Shown here: positions 1 to 7,843 of the stretch, one piece after another
Numbering within the stretch: the first letter of the stretch is position 1
How the letters are laid out: each line of letters opens with the position of its first letter
Source of the DNA: Flavobacterium aquatile LMG 4008 = ATCC 11947
Lineage (GTDB): Bacteria; Bacteroidota; Bacteroidia; Flavobacteriales; Flavobacteriaceae
DNA: 64,000 nt
Assembly: GCF_000757385.1 (NCBI RefSeq)
Contig: NZ_JRHH01000004.1
Coordinates: 186,001 to 250,000 of the forward strand
Reading direction: 5' to 3'
Translations under genes and position numbers: made by a program
The notes under the pieces: model-generated
The model's database searches: none
Seen by the model: only the letters and a program-made list of their open reading frames with translations
What the model was told of the DNA's origin: nothing

Positions 1-1
1 T

Positions 2-397
2 GATTACGCAGTTAATGTATTGAAAGTTAAACATGTAATTGTATGTGGACACTACGGTTGTGGTGGTGTAAAAGCAGCTATGGAAAACAATTCTATCGGT
101 ATTATTGACAACTGGATTCGTCACATTAAAGATGTTTATCGTTTGCATAGAAATGAATTGGACGCCGTAGAAAACGAAAAAGAACGCTTCAATAAATTTG
201 TAGAAATAAATGTTAGAGAACAAGTTCTAGATTTAGCCAAAACATCAATTGTGCAATCAGCTTGGCAAAAAGGGCAAAATTTAACTTTACATGGATGGGT
301 TTACGGATTGAATGATGGTTATGTAACCGATTTGAATGTAAATTTCAGCAGCAATAAAGATTTAGACGAAGTACATCAGTTGTATTTTGATATTTAA
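2..397 (+). CDS. beta-class carbonic anhydrase, C-terminal part
   Basis: This is the 3' portion of a gene whose start lies before the window. The reading frame is open from base 2. Carbonic anhydrase interconverts CO2 and bicarbonate in the cytoplasm. The stretch VIVCGHYGCGG near the start carries the His and Cys that ligate zinc in the beta class, separated by two residues as expected, and the C-terminal half follows the family to its usual end (YVTDLNVNF). An internal TTG at 20 is not the true start. Its TAA overlaps the stop codon of the convergent gene by three bases. The family call is firm; the physiological role (CO2 supply for carboxylases) is inferred. Confidence 0.9.
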   Translation, partial: DYAVNVLKVKHVIVCGHYGCGGVKAAMENNSIGIIDNWIRHIKDVYRLHRNELDAVENEKERFNKFVEINVREQVLDLAKTSIVQSAWQKGQNLTLHGWVYGLNDGYVTDLNVNFSSNKDLDEVHQLYFDI

Positions 398-1587
398 TCA
401 TCTAGATTTTCATTAAAAGCAGAAGGTAATAATTGCGGAATAAATTTCACTAAAAGAGGTAATAATAATCCGCCACCAGGAAGTAAAAAGATAGTTAGCG
501 ACGGTATGCTTTTGCAAATGTCGAGCAGCTGTTTTTTTACTTTCTTTTTTTCTTCTGGACTCAAATCTTTGGAAGTTGATTTGGCTAAAAGATGCATCAA
601 TTCTTTACTCTGCGAGATTTCTTTTATCAAACGTTTTTTATTTCGAGTAATCAAAACCTGAACTCCAGTTGATGTTTGATCGTAAAAATGTTTTACAGGA
701 TTAGAATAATTAAAATATTGAATTTCCGGTTTATGCTTTGAAATAAAATCGTTGGTATCAATCGAAGTTTCATGAGCAAATACTTCCGAAACTCCAAATT
801 TTTCTGATAATTTGTATAAGAAATAAAGCTCTTCATTTTCAATTCTTCCGTCATTCCAAAGTGTGATGCAAACCAAATCGATTAAATAAAATTTTTCTAA
901 ATCGTCTTTAAAATAATCCAAAGGCAAATCTTCTAAATTCTGAATGCTAACTTTAGAAAATTTGGTATATCGAACCGAAGCTTCAAATAATTTTATAAGC
1001 AAATCATCGTGTTGCGATTTCTCTGTTTTAACTTGTAATGCCAGCGAAACCAAACTCATAATGGTTTCTTCAATTCGTTTTAAATACTTTTCTGGAATGG
1101 AACCTTGCGATAAATAATGACGAAAAGCCAAAACATCTACAAATAAAAGTGCATTGGTAACAATATGAGAAAAGTTTTTGCTAATGATGTCTTTGTTGGT
1201 TTGCACGCGCTCGTCAATTAGATTTTCCAATTTAGAACTTGCAGTCGAAGGCATAATTTTATTCAGAAATCCGAAACCTTTAGGCGTCATTTCTTTGTAA
1301 AACGAAACTGCTTTGGCAATAAAATCAATAGCATCTGATTGATTTGTTGTAAAGCAATACATATCAAAAAGTGTTTTTAGTAATGCCACTTTCGATATTT
1401 CATCGGTTTTCCAACCGCTCATGTCTATTTCAGGATTTTCATTTATGGCAATGATGTGTCCGTAAATAAAACCGGTTTTTCTGATGTTTTTATACAATGA
1501 TAAATCCTCAATAGGCGAGCTGATGAACACGTTTTTTTGTTCATAGAAATATTTGTCTATCCAGCCATTTGCCGATGGATTAATCAT
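394..1587 (-). CDS. LETM1-related protein (LETM1-related biofilm-associated type)
   Basis: A 397-residue protein without a signal peptide. The C-terminus holds a hydrophobic segment with the LPGGG motif (about residue 370), followed by a second hydrophobic run; this is the hallmark of LETM1-like domains. A middle segment near residue 245 (IDLVCITLWNDGRIENEE) resembles the acidic helix of TerB/tellurite-resistance folds. Flavobacterial proteins of this layout are usually named LETM1-related biofilm-associated proteins. In mitochondria LETM1 acts in cation/proton exchange, but no transport function can be claimed here. It is the distal gene of a minus-strand group and ends against the carbonic anhydrase gene. 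Confidence 0.65.
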   Translation of the reverse strand: MINPSANGWIDKYFYEQKNVFISSPIEDLSLYKNIRKTGFIYGHIIAINENPEIDMSGWKTDEISKVALLKTLFDMYCFTTNQSDAIDFIAKAVSFYKEMTPKGFGFLNKIMPSTASSKLENLIDERVQTNKDIISKNFSHIVTNALLFVDVLAFRHYLSQGSIPEKYLKRIEETIMSLVSLALQVKTEKSQHDDLLIKLFEASVRYTKFSKVSIQNLEDLPLDYFKDDLEKFYLIDLVCITLWNDGRIENEELYFLYKLSEKFGVSEVFAHETSIDTNDFISKHKPEIQYFNYSNPVKHFYDQTSTGVQVLITRNKKRLIKEISQSKELMHLLAKSTSKDLSPEEKKKVKKQLLDICKSIPSLTIFLLPGGGLLLPLLVKFIPQLLPSAFNENLDD

Positions 1588-1652
1588 AGCTTTTATTTGA
1601 GTTGCAAAGCTATGTTTTTTTGTTTGAGAAAAACAGAATTAAAGTTAAGTTT

Positions 1653-2222
1653 TTATGGTCTAGACTTTATGTTTGCTTCACAAAGTTTTATAATTTCTGT
1701 AATTCTGATGGTTCTTGTTTCTTCTCGTTTCGCTTGATTTAACCAATAAAGATAGCTCTTTCGATAAGATGGACTAAAATTTTGATAATTATCAAATGCC
1801 AATTTATTTTGTTCAAATGCTATTTCTAAATCTTTAGGAAGTACTAAATTTTCTACATCGTCAAGTGATTCCCACGAGCCATTTTTCTTAGCTGTCTCAA
1901 TTTTTTTCAAACCACTTTCGTGGATTAAATTCTCCTGAAGTAGTTTTTCGATATACGTTTTGTTGAGTTTACTCCAAACACTTTTGTCTTTTCGTGGTGT
2001 AAACATTTGCGTTCGGCGCTCTTCGTCAAGTCGTCTTACCGTAGAATCAATCCAACCGTAACAAATGGCAACTTGCACAGCTTCTTCCCAGCGCATACTT
2101 TCGTTTTCGCTAGAAACTCTATAAAAAAGTAATGACGCTTTAGTTGCAGAAGTGTGATTTTCATGCAGCCAATCGCGCCATTCTTGAGCATTTCTAAAGT
2201 ATAAATGATCTTTTTCTTCCAA
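1653..2222 (-). CDS. YdeI/OmpD-associated family protein
   Basis: A 189-residue soluble protein. It shows the typical order of the YdeI/OmpD-associated family: an N-terminal segment with WRDWLHENH, a central core with VAICYGWIDS and RRLDEERRTQMFTPRK, and a basic C-terminal tail rich in Y and R (SPSYRKSYLYWLNQAKREET). The biochemical role of the family is poorly defined; members have been linked to tolerance of antimicrobial peptides. It starts 6 bases after the sodC-like gene ends, so the two are probably co-transcribed. Confidence 0.8.
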   Translation of the reverse strand: MEEKDHLYFRNAQEWRDWLHENHTSATKASLLFYRVSSENESMRWEEAVQVAICYGWIDSTVRRLDEERRTQMFTPRKDKSVWSKLNKTYIEKLLQENLIHESGLKKIETAKKNGSWESLDDVENLVLPKDLEIAFEQNKLAFDNYQNFSPSYRKSYLYWLNQAKREETRTIRITEIIKLCEANIKSRP

Positions 2223-2228
2223 GTACTA

Positions 2229-2753
2229 TTATTTTATAATTCCAGAACAAGCTACTCTTCCGCCGGCATTTCCTGTTGGTTGTGTAACAAAATCGTCTGG
2301 GTTAGCATGTACAATCAAACCTTTATTTAAAATATCTTTGGTTTCGTCGCCACAACCAATACACCATTCGTCGGTTTTTAAAGTGATGGTTCCGTTACCA
2401 TTGGCATCGGCAGTAAAGTTTCCGATATCGCCTTTATGATGTTCAGCATCAGACCATTTTCCGTGTTTTTTGAATGTTGGATTCCAATGTCCACCTGTTG
2501 ATGTTGCATCGGCAGCCGAACAATCTGCTTTTTCATGAATGTGAATCGCGTGAACGCCAGGTTTCAATCCAGTCATTTTTGCTTCGAATGAAACTACGCC
2601 ATTTTTTTCCGTAAATGTTGCCGTTCCAGTCACTGTGCTTCCGCTTTTTGGTTCTAGATTTATAGTTAGCACATTGGCTTTTGTATCAGTTCCCGATTTA
2701 CACGCCACAACAATTACAAATGCAACTATTGCAATTAAGATTACTTTTTTCAT
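2229..2753 (-). CDS. sodC: superoxide dismutase [Cu-Zn], lipoprotein
   Basis: A secreted Cu/Zn superoxide dismutase of about 174 residues that converts superoxide to peroxide outside the cytoplasm. The N-terminus (KKVILIAIVAFVIVVACKSG) is a lipoprotein signal with a lipobox Cys, so it is expected to be membrane anchored. Copper ligands are visible in HAIHIHEKADC and in GGHWNP; the zinc loop contains KKHGKWSDAEHHKGDIGN; the Cys pair (KADC and GGRVACSG) gives the conserved disulfide. I choose the ATG at 2753, which puts MKK directly before the hydrophobic stretch; an in-frame ATG six codons upstream (2771) is less signal-like. It forms an operon with the YdeI-like gene. Confidence 0.9.
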   Translation of the reverse strand: MKKVILIAIVAFVIVVACKSGTDTKANVLTINLEPKSGSTVTGTATFTEKNGVVSFEAKMTGLKPGVHAIHIHEKADCSAADATSTGGHWNPTFKKHGKWSDAEHHKGDIGNFTADANGNGTITLKTDEWCIGCGDETKDILNKGLIVHANPDDFVTQPTGNAGGRVACSGIIK

Positions 2754-2993
2754 AAAATTTATTTTAATCAAAGTTAAGAAATTAAAATAGAGGTTAAAGT
2801 TTTTTAACTTAAGAATTCGTTAATTGTTGGGATGAGGGTTTGTAGGTTTAATTTTATAGATGTTTCTCAACAAGTCAATTTTAAGCTTAAAAAAGATTAA
2901 AATTTAGGGTTAAACACTAATTTTTAAATATATATCCAACTTAAAATAGACCTTAAACCTATATTATTGTTAACTAATAATTCAAGCTGAACT

Positions 2994-3833
2994 TTATTTG
3001 ATTTTCATTACCATACATATTATTTCAATAAATTCATTTTTCCAATATTTATTACTATGTCCACCCTTAAATTGTTTTGCATCAATGATTGAATTTGATT
3101 CAGCATATTTTGAGTTTAAATGTTCTGCTTCTTCTTTTAGAAAAAATGGTTCTTCACTTCCATATCTTAAAAACAAGTTTGGATATATTGTTTTTTTATT
3201 CCATACGTTAGTTTGAACATCACCACCAAAAGTGGAAAAACAGAAATATGTTCCAATTAATTCAGGATTACTATTTAGTAAACTTATCCCAAATCCAGCT
3301 CCATTAGAAACTCCGTAGAAATATCTATTTTGTTTTTTGCCTTTTTGGTTATATGTTTTTTCGATTTTGGTAATCAATTCATTCATAAAATACGATTTAT
3401 GATTATTAAATCTATCAACTATTAATGAATCTTCTTCTCTAATTGGTTTTCTATCTACATATTCAAAATTTCTGTAATTTAAATAAACTTTTTTTCCATT
3501 TCCTAGAGTTGTACTTGTACTGTCAGCAATTTTATTATTCGAGAAACTTGCAATTAAAATAATAGGCTTAATAATCTTTTTATTTATCAGTGAATCCAAT
3601 TCTGTTTTTTTATCTGTTATGGAAGTTCCTCCATCAGTTGCAAAAATTATTGGATAGTTTTTATTTAAACTAAAATCTTTAGGTAGATAAACATTATGTT
3701 TTCTATATTCTTTTAAATATATACTATAAATTGAATCTGTAATAAATTTTGATTCAGCAAATATTATTTCTTTTTTGGTTTTACATGAAAACATTAATAA
3801 ACAAACAAATCCAATCAATAAAATATTTTTCAT
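2994..3833 (-). CDS. esterase-like alpha/beta-hydrolase lipoprotein
   Basis: A protein of about 279 residues with a lipoprotein signal (MKNILLIGFVCLLMFSC). The body follows the putative esterase / enterochelin esterase fold: YPIIFATDGG near the N-terminus, a nucleophile elbow GVSNGAG (Ser expected to be catalytic), and a late His in KGGHSNKYW. The substrate is unknown. It is a monocistronic-looking gene with more than 100 bases of AT-rich sequence on each side. The ATG three codons earlier (3842) is an alternative start. Confidence 0.65.
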   Translation of the reverse strand: MKNILLIGFVCLLMFSCKTKKEIIFAESKFITDSIYSIYLKEYRKHNVYLPKDFSLNKNYPIIFATDGGTSITDKKTELDSLINKKIIKPIILIASFSNNKIADSTSTTLGNGKKVYLNYRNFEYVDRKPIREEDSLIVDRFNNHKSYFMNELITKIEKTYNQKGKKQNRYFYGVSNGAGFGISLLNSNPELIGTYFCFSTFGGDVQTNVWNKKTIYPNLFLRYGSEEPFFLKEEAEHLNSKYAESNSIIDAKQFKGGHSNKYWKNEFIEIICMVMKIK

Positions 3834-3946
3834 TTTAGCCATTTTTTAGCATTGTTTAAAACTAGTTTGTTACAACATATTGTTCTTACAAAAATTTACT
3901 ATTAATTATAACTTTTGTAGAATTTAGTCATCCTAAATTCATAAAT

Positions 3947-5185
3947 TCATTCCACAATCTTCCCATCAATTAAAACACATTCAATTAAATCACTTCCGAA
4001 GCAATACGGTAATTGATAGAACGAGGTAACTTCTTTACTTATAATGACATTGGCTTTTTTACCTTTAGTGATACTTCCATGTGTTCCTGAAATTCCCATT
4101 GCGTATGCACCATTTATTGTGGCGGCATTTATGGCTTCTTCTGGAGTCATTTTCATTTTGATGCAAGCTGTTGCTACTACAAAATTCATGTTTCCTGATG
4201 GTGTTGTTCCTGGGTTGAAATCGGTGGCTAATGCTAATGGTAATCCTGCTTCAATCATGCGTCTTGCTGGCGTGTACGGAATGCTAATAAAATAAGAGCA
4301 CGATGGTAAAGCAACAGGCATGGTTTCTGAATTTTTTAGAATTTCGATATCTTCATCGGTTACAACTTCGAGATGATCTACCGAAAGTGCGTTGTGTTTT
4401 ACGCAAGCAGCAATTCCGTTGATGGCATTGAATTGGTTTACGTGGATTTTCGCAATCAATCCGTGTTTTTTTCCAGCTTCCATAATTCTTTCGGTTTCTT
4501 CTACAGAGAAATAACCAGTTTCACAGAAGGCATCAATGTAATCGGCTAGATTTTCTTGAGCAATTTTGGGTAGCATTTCATTGATAATCAAATCAATATA
4601 ACCCGAATGATTTTCTTTATATTCGCTCGGAAAAGCATGCGCACCAAGAAAAGTGGCTTTGATTTTTATAGGATAATTTTCGGATAATTTTTTAATAACA
4701 CGAAGCATTTTGATTTCACCATCAACGGTCAATCCATAACCTGATTTTATTTCGACTGCGCCAGTTCCTTGTCTCATTACTTCTTCAAGTCGAAGTTTCG
4801 ATTGGTTGTATAGTTCTTCTTCGGATGTTTCATTGAGTTTTTTAGCCGAATTTAGAATACCGCCACCGCGATTGGCAATTTCTTCATAAGTCAATCCGTT
4901 GATTCGATCTACAAATTCCTGAATTCGATTTCCAGCATAAACGATGTGTGTGTGACTGTCGCACCAAGTTGGTAAAACTACTTTTCCTGTTGCATCGATA
5001 GTGATATCGGCATTGATTTTTGGACAATTTTCCATCAATCCAAAATCGGCAATTATGTCATTTTCAATTAGTAAAAAGGCATTTTTTATAGAAGGTAGAA
5101 GTGCCATTTCTGAACCAGAAACTTTAGTAATTGCGGCATCTCTTATTTGAAGTAACTCTTGTATGTTGGTGATTAGGGTTGTCAT
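3947..5185 (-). CDS. hutI: imidazolonepropionase
   Basis: 412 residues, the full usual length. It catalyses the third step of histidine degradation, hydrolysing imidazolone-5-propionate to N-formimino-glutamate. It is an amidohydrolase-fold enzyme: the metal-binding DSHTHIVYAG motif lies near residue 78, and the later KIHVNQF, SVDHLE and ATDFNPGT segments supply the remaining metal and substrate residues. It stands alone here, while hutH lies 50 kb away, so the hut genes are not clustered in this genome region. Confidence 0.95.
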   Translation of the reverse strand: MTTLITNIQELLQIRDAAITKVSGSEMALLPSIKNAFLLIENDIIADFGLMENCPKINADITIDATGKVVLPTWCDSHTHIVYAGNRIQEFVDRINGLTYEEIANRGGGILNSAKKLNETSEEELYNQSKLRLEEVMRQGTGAVEIKSGYGLTVDGEIKMLRVIKKLSENYPIKIKATFLGAHAFPSEYKENHSGYIDLIINEMLPKIAQENLADYIDAFCETGYFSVEETERIMEAGKKHGLIAKIHVNQFNAINGIAACVKHNALSVDHLEVVTDEDIEILKNSETMPVALPSCSYFISIPYTPARRMIEAGLPLALATDFNPGTTPSGNMNFVVATACIKMKMTPEEAINAATINGAYAMGISGTHGSITKGKKANVIISKEVTSFYQLPYCFGSDLIECVLIDGKIVE

Positions 5186-5254
5186 GAACTAAATTTCAGT
5201 AAAAATACTTTTTAAAAAATAATTATTTATAAATTTAGAAAAAATTTCGAAGCA

Positions 5255-6325
5255 GTGAGAAAAATCAAATATAAAAAAGGACGCAAAGTACAACCCAGTT
5301 TTTTCGATTACACCGGAAGTCATAAAAGTGTAGATACCGAAATGCAATTATTTGTATATGATACTCATGATTTAACCGAATGTGAGCAAATTCAAGTGAA
5401 TGATATTGAAAAAAACATCGATTTAACTAAAGTAAATTGGCTTAATATTCACGGATTGAACGATGTAGAAGTTATAAAATCGGTTGGGAATTATTTGAAA
5501 GTTGATAATTTTATGCTTGGTGATATTTTGAATACTACCAAACGAACAAAACTGGAAGAATACCACGAAATTTTATTTTTCAATATCAAATCGCTTTTAC
5601 CGATTGAAAATTCCGATAACATTAGTGTTGAACAAATAAGTTTTATCTTGAAAAACGGAATTTTAGTATCGTTTCAAGAGAAAAGAAGTGATTTTTTTAC
5701 TCATTTGCGTGAGCGCATCAGAACACATTCAGGAATTGTACGAGAGAAAAAAGCGGATTATTTATTGTATTTACTTCTTGATGCCATAATGGAAAATTTC
5801 TACATCACTATAGAAAATGAAGAAGATAGAGTAGAAGCATTGATTGATGAATCTAAAACGAGTACCAATCCTGCGATTTTGGAACAAATAGAAAAGCATC
5901 GCGATAATTTTAATTTCTTAAAACGTTCTATAATTCCGTTGCGCGATTCGTTGTATTCGATTAAAAGCATGAAAGACGATGTGGTTTTTAATGCAATTGA
6001 GACTTCCAATTATACTTTTTTTATTCGATTACATCAAAAGAGTTTGGAGTTGTTAGAGCAAATAGAATATGATTTAACTAGTTTGGATAGTGCTTCTAAT
6101 TTCTATTTTTCGACTCAAAGTCATAAGATGAATGAAGTGATGAAAACCCTAACTGTAGTTTCGGTTTTCTTTATGCCACTAACATTTATTGTTGGCGTTT
6201 ACGGAATGAACTTTGACAACATGCCCGAACTTCATTGGGAATACGGTTATTTCATTATTCTTGGATGCATGCTTTTGTTGTTAGTTGCAATGATTGTTTA
6301 TTTCAAAAAACGTAAATGGTATTAA
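5255..6325 (+). CDS. corA: magnesium/cobalt transporter CorA
   Basis: 356 residues. CorA forms a pentameric channel for Mg2+ (and Co2+) in the inner membrane. The long N-terminal cytoplasmic domain is followed by two C-terminal membrane helices (about 295-318 and 330-350) with the signature YGMNF at the end of the first, and a basic tail (YFKKRKWY). The start is a GTG at 5255; no upstream ATG fits the frame. The stop overlaps that of the convergent nhaA gene by four bases. Confidence 0.95.
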   Translation: MRKIKYKKGRKVQPSFFDYTGSHKSVDTEMQLFVYDTHDLTECEQIQVNDIEKNIDLTKVNWLNIHGLNDVEVIKSVGNYLKVDNFMLGDILNTTKRTKLEEYHEILFFNIKSLLPIENSDNISVEQISFILKNGILVSFQEKRSDFFTHLRERIRTHSGIVREKKADYLLYLLLDAIMENFYITIENEEDRVEALIDESKTSTNPAILEQIEKHRDNFNFLKRSIIPLRDSLYSIKSMKDDVVFNAIETSNYTFFIRLHQKSLELLEQIEYDLTSLDSASNFYFSTQSHKMNEVMKTLTVVSVFFMPLTFIVGVYGMNFDNMPELHWEYGYFIILGCMLLLLVAMIVYFKKRKWY

Positions 6326-7464
6326 TTGTTTTCCTTTTTCAAAACAAATTTTAAGTACAAAAACCCGATTAATCCTGCCACAAGAGAAGAAACTAAAATC
6401 ATAATTTTAGAATTATCAATATGTTCAACATCTGAAAAGGCGAGAAGTGTGATAAAAATGGACATCGTAAAGCCAATTCCACCCATAAAACTTACACCAA
6501 AAATGGATTTCCAATTTAAATCTTCGGGTAACGAGCAGATTTTAAATTTGGTTGATAGATAAGTAAAGAGGAAAATACCAACTGGTTTTCCAACAATTAA
6601 TCCGAGTGCAATACCTAAAGTATAATGATGCGTTAATGCCTGATGCCAATCAGTATTGATTACTATTGCTGTATTTGCTAGAGCAAAAAGTGGTAGAATT
6701 ATAAACGCGACAGGATAGTGAAGCGAGTGTTGTAAAATATAGGAAGTTGATTTTTTATTACCATTTCCAAATGGAATCGCAAATGCTAGTAAAACTCCAG
6801 TTATGGTTGCATGAACTCCAGAATTAAGCATAAAATACCACATAAAAACGCCACCAATTAAATAGGGAATTAGGTTTCTAACTTTTATTCTATTGAAAAC
6901 ACAAAGTAATGCAAAGATGGAAAGTGAGATTATTAGATTGGTCCAAATAAGTGATTTGGTATAGAAAATGGCAATAATCAAAATGGCACCTAAGTCGTCA
7001 ATTACGGCTAAAGCAGTTAGAAATACTTTTAGCGAAAGTGGAACTCTATTTCCTAAAAGCGATAAAATCCCTAAAGCAAAAGCAATATCGGTCGCCATCG
7101 GAATACCAAATCCCGATTGCGTGTCTTCACCATAATTTAGAAACATATACAAACCAGCAGGAACAAGCATTCCTCCAATTGCAGCCGAAAGTGGAAGCAA
7201 AGCATTTCTAACGGTCGACAACTCTCCTTTGTATAATTCGCGTTCCAATTCTAAACCAATAAGCAAAAAGAATATGGTCATTAAACCATCGTTTACCCAA
7301 TGTTCTAAACTATGTTCAGAAAATTGTGTGTGCCAAAAATGAAGGTAGCTTTCACTTAAAAATGAGTTTGCAAGAAATAGAGAAACGATGGTGCAAATGA
7401 TCAAGGTAAATCCGCCAGCTTTTTCACTTTCAAAAAAATGTTTAAATAATTTGGTAACTTTCAT
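6322..7464 (-). CDS. nhaA: Na+/H+ antiporter NhaA
   Basis: 380 residues, a multispanning inner membrane protein with about 12 helices. NhaA exchanges internal Na+ for external protons and controls pH and salt. The key pair of acidic residues in the discontinuous helix is seen in LTALAVIDDLGAI, and MATDIAFALGIL matches the conserved helix IV region. A TAAATTTG promoter -7 element lies 17 bases before the start (7481-7488). Confidence 0.95.
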   Translation of the reverse strand: MKVTKLFKHFFESEKAGGFTLIICTIVSLFLANSFLSESYLHFWHTQFSEHSLEHWVNDGLMTIFFLLIGLELERELYKGELSTVRNALLPLSAAIGGMLVPAGLYMFLNYGEDTQSGFGIPMATDIAFALGILSLLGNRVPLSLKVFLTALAVIDDLGAILIIAIFYTKSLIWTNLIISLSIFALLCVFNRIKVRNLIPYLIGGVFMWYFMLNSGVHATITGVLLAFAIPFGNGNKKSTSYILQHSLHYPVAFIILPLFALANTAIVINTDWHQALTHHYTLGIALGLIVGKPVGIFLFTYLSTKFKICSLPEDLNWKSIFGVSFMGGIGFTMSIFITLLAFSDVEHIDNSKIMILVSSLVAGLIGFLYLKFVLKKENN

Positions 7465-7480
7465 TTATAATGGTTTGTTG

Positions 7481-7488
7481 CAAATTTA
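7481..7488 (-). promoter_or_regulatory. probable -7 element for nhaA
   Basis: Reads TAAATTTG on the minus strand, matching the flavobacterial -7 consensus TAnnTTTG, 17 bases upstream of the nhaA ATG. I see no convincing TTG at the -33 position. Confidence 0.5.
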
Positions 7489-7558
7489 CAAAATACAAGA
7501 GGATTTTTCTAGTAAAATCAATTCTTAATAACATTGTTGAAATATTTGCAACTATTTA

Positions 7559-7589
7559 TTTGTGATTAGAAATATATCAATTACCTTTG
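7559..7589 (+). promoter_or_regulatory. promoter of the small membrane protein gene
   Basis: TTTG (7559-7562), 19 nt, then TACCTTTG (7582-7589): an exact match to the Bacteroidetes primary sigma consensus. Transcription should start near 7595, which rules out translation from the GTG at 7562 and sets the ATG at 7619 as the start of the following gene. Confidence 0.7.
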
Positions 7590-7618
7590 ACGTGTATACA
7601 ATAAATTCCGGAAAAACT

Positions 7619-7786
7619 ATGTTTACTTTACAACAGTATTTAGGTTTCTTACTTTTCTTAACCATTTTAACGATTGGTTTCTGGTTGATGATTTTCTTAA
7701 TTCACTTTGTGTTCTATTGGATATTTGGTGCAACAAGAGAATTGTTGAGAGAAAGAAAAGCAAACAAAGAATTAGGTCAAGCTTAA
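7619..7786 (+). CDS. small single-helix membrane protein, unknown function
   Basis: A 55-residue protein (MFTLQQYLGFLL...). One or two closely packed hydrophobic helices (about residues 8-36) are followed by a charged tail, RELLRERKANKELGQA. I do not recognise a family. The start is chosen because the promoter at 7559-7589 lies downstream of the earlier GTG. It ends in front of a strong bidirectional terminator. Confidence 0.6.
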   Translation: MFTLQQYLGFLLFLTILTIGFWLMIFLIHFVFYWIFGATRELLRERKANKELGQA

Positions 7787-7803
7787 TTTTTTGGATTAAA
7801 AAT

Positions 7804-7834
7804 AAAAAAGCCTCGATAATTCGAGGCTTTTTTT
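7804..7834. terminator. bidirectional intrinsic terminator
   Basis: A 13-bp perfect stem (AAAAAAGCCTCGA / TCGAGGCTTTTTT) with a TAAT loop; A-run and T-run on the two sides let it serve both the small membrane protein gene and the convergent outer membrane barrel gene. Confidence 0.9.
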
Positions 7835-7843
7835 ATGTTTAGA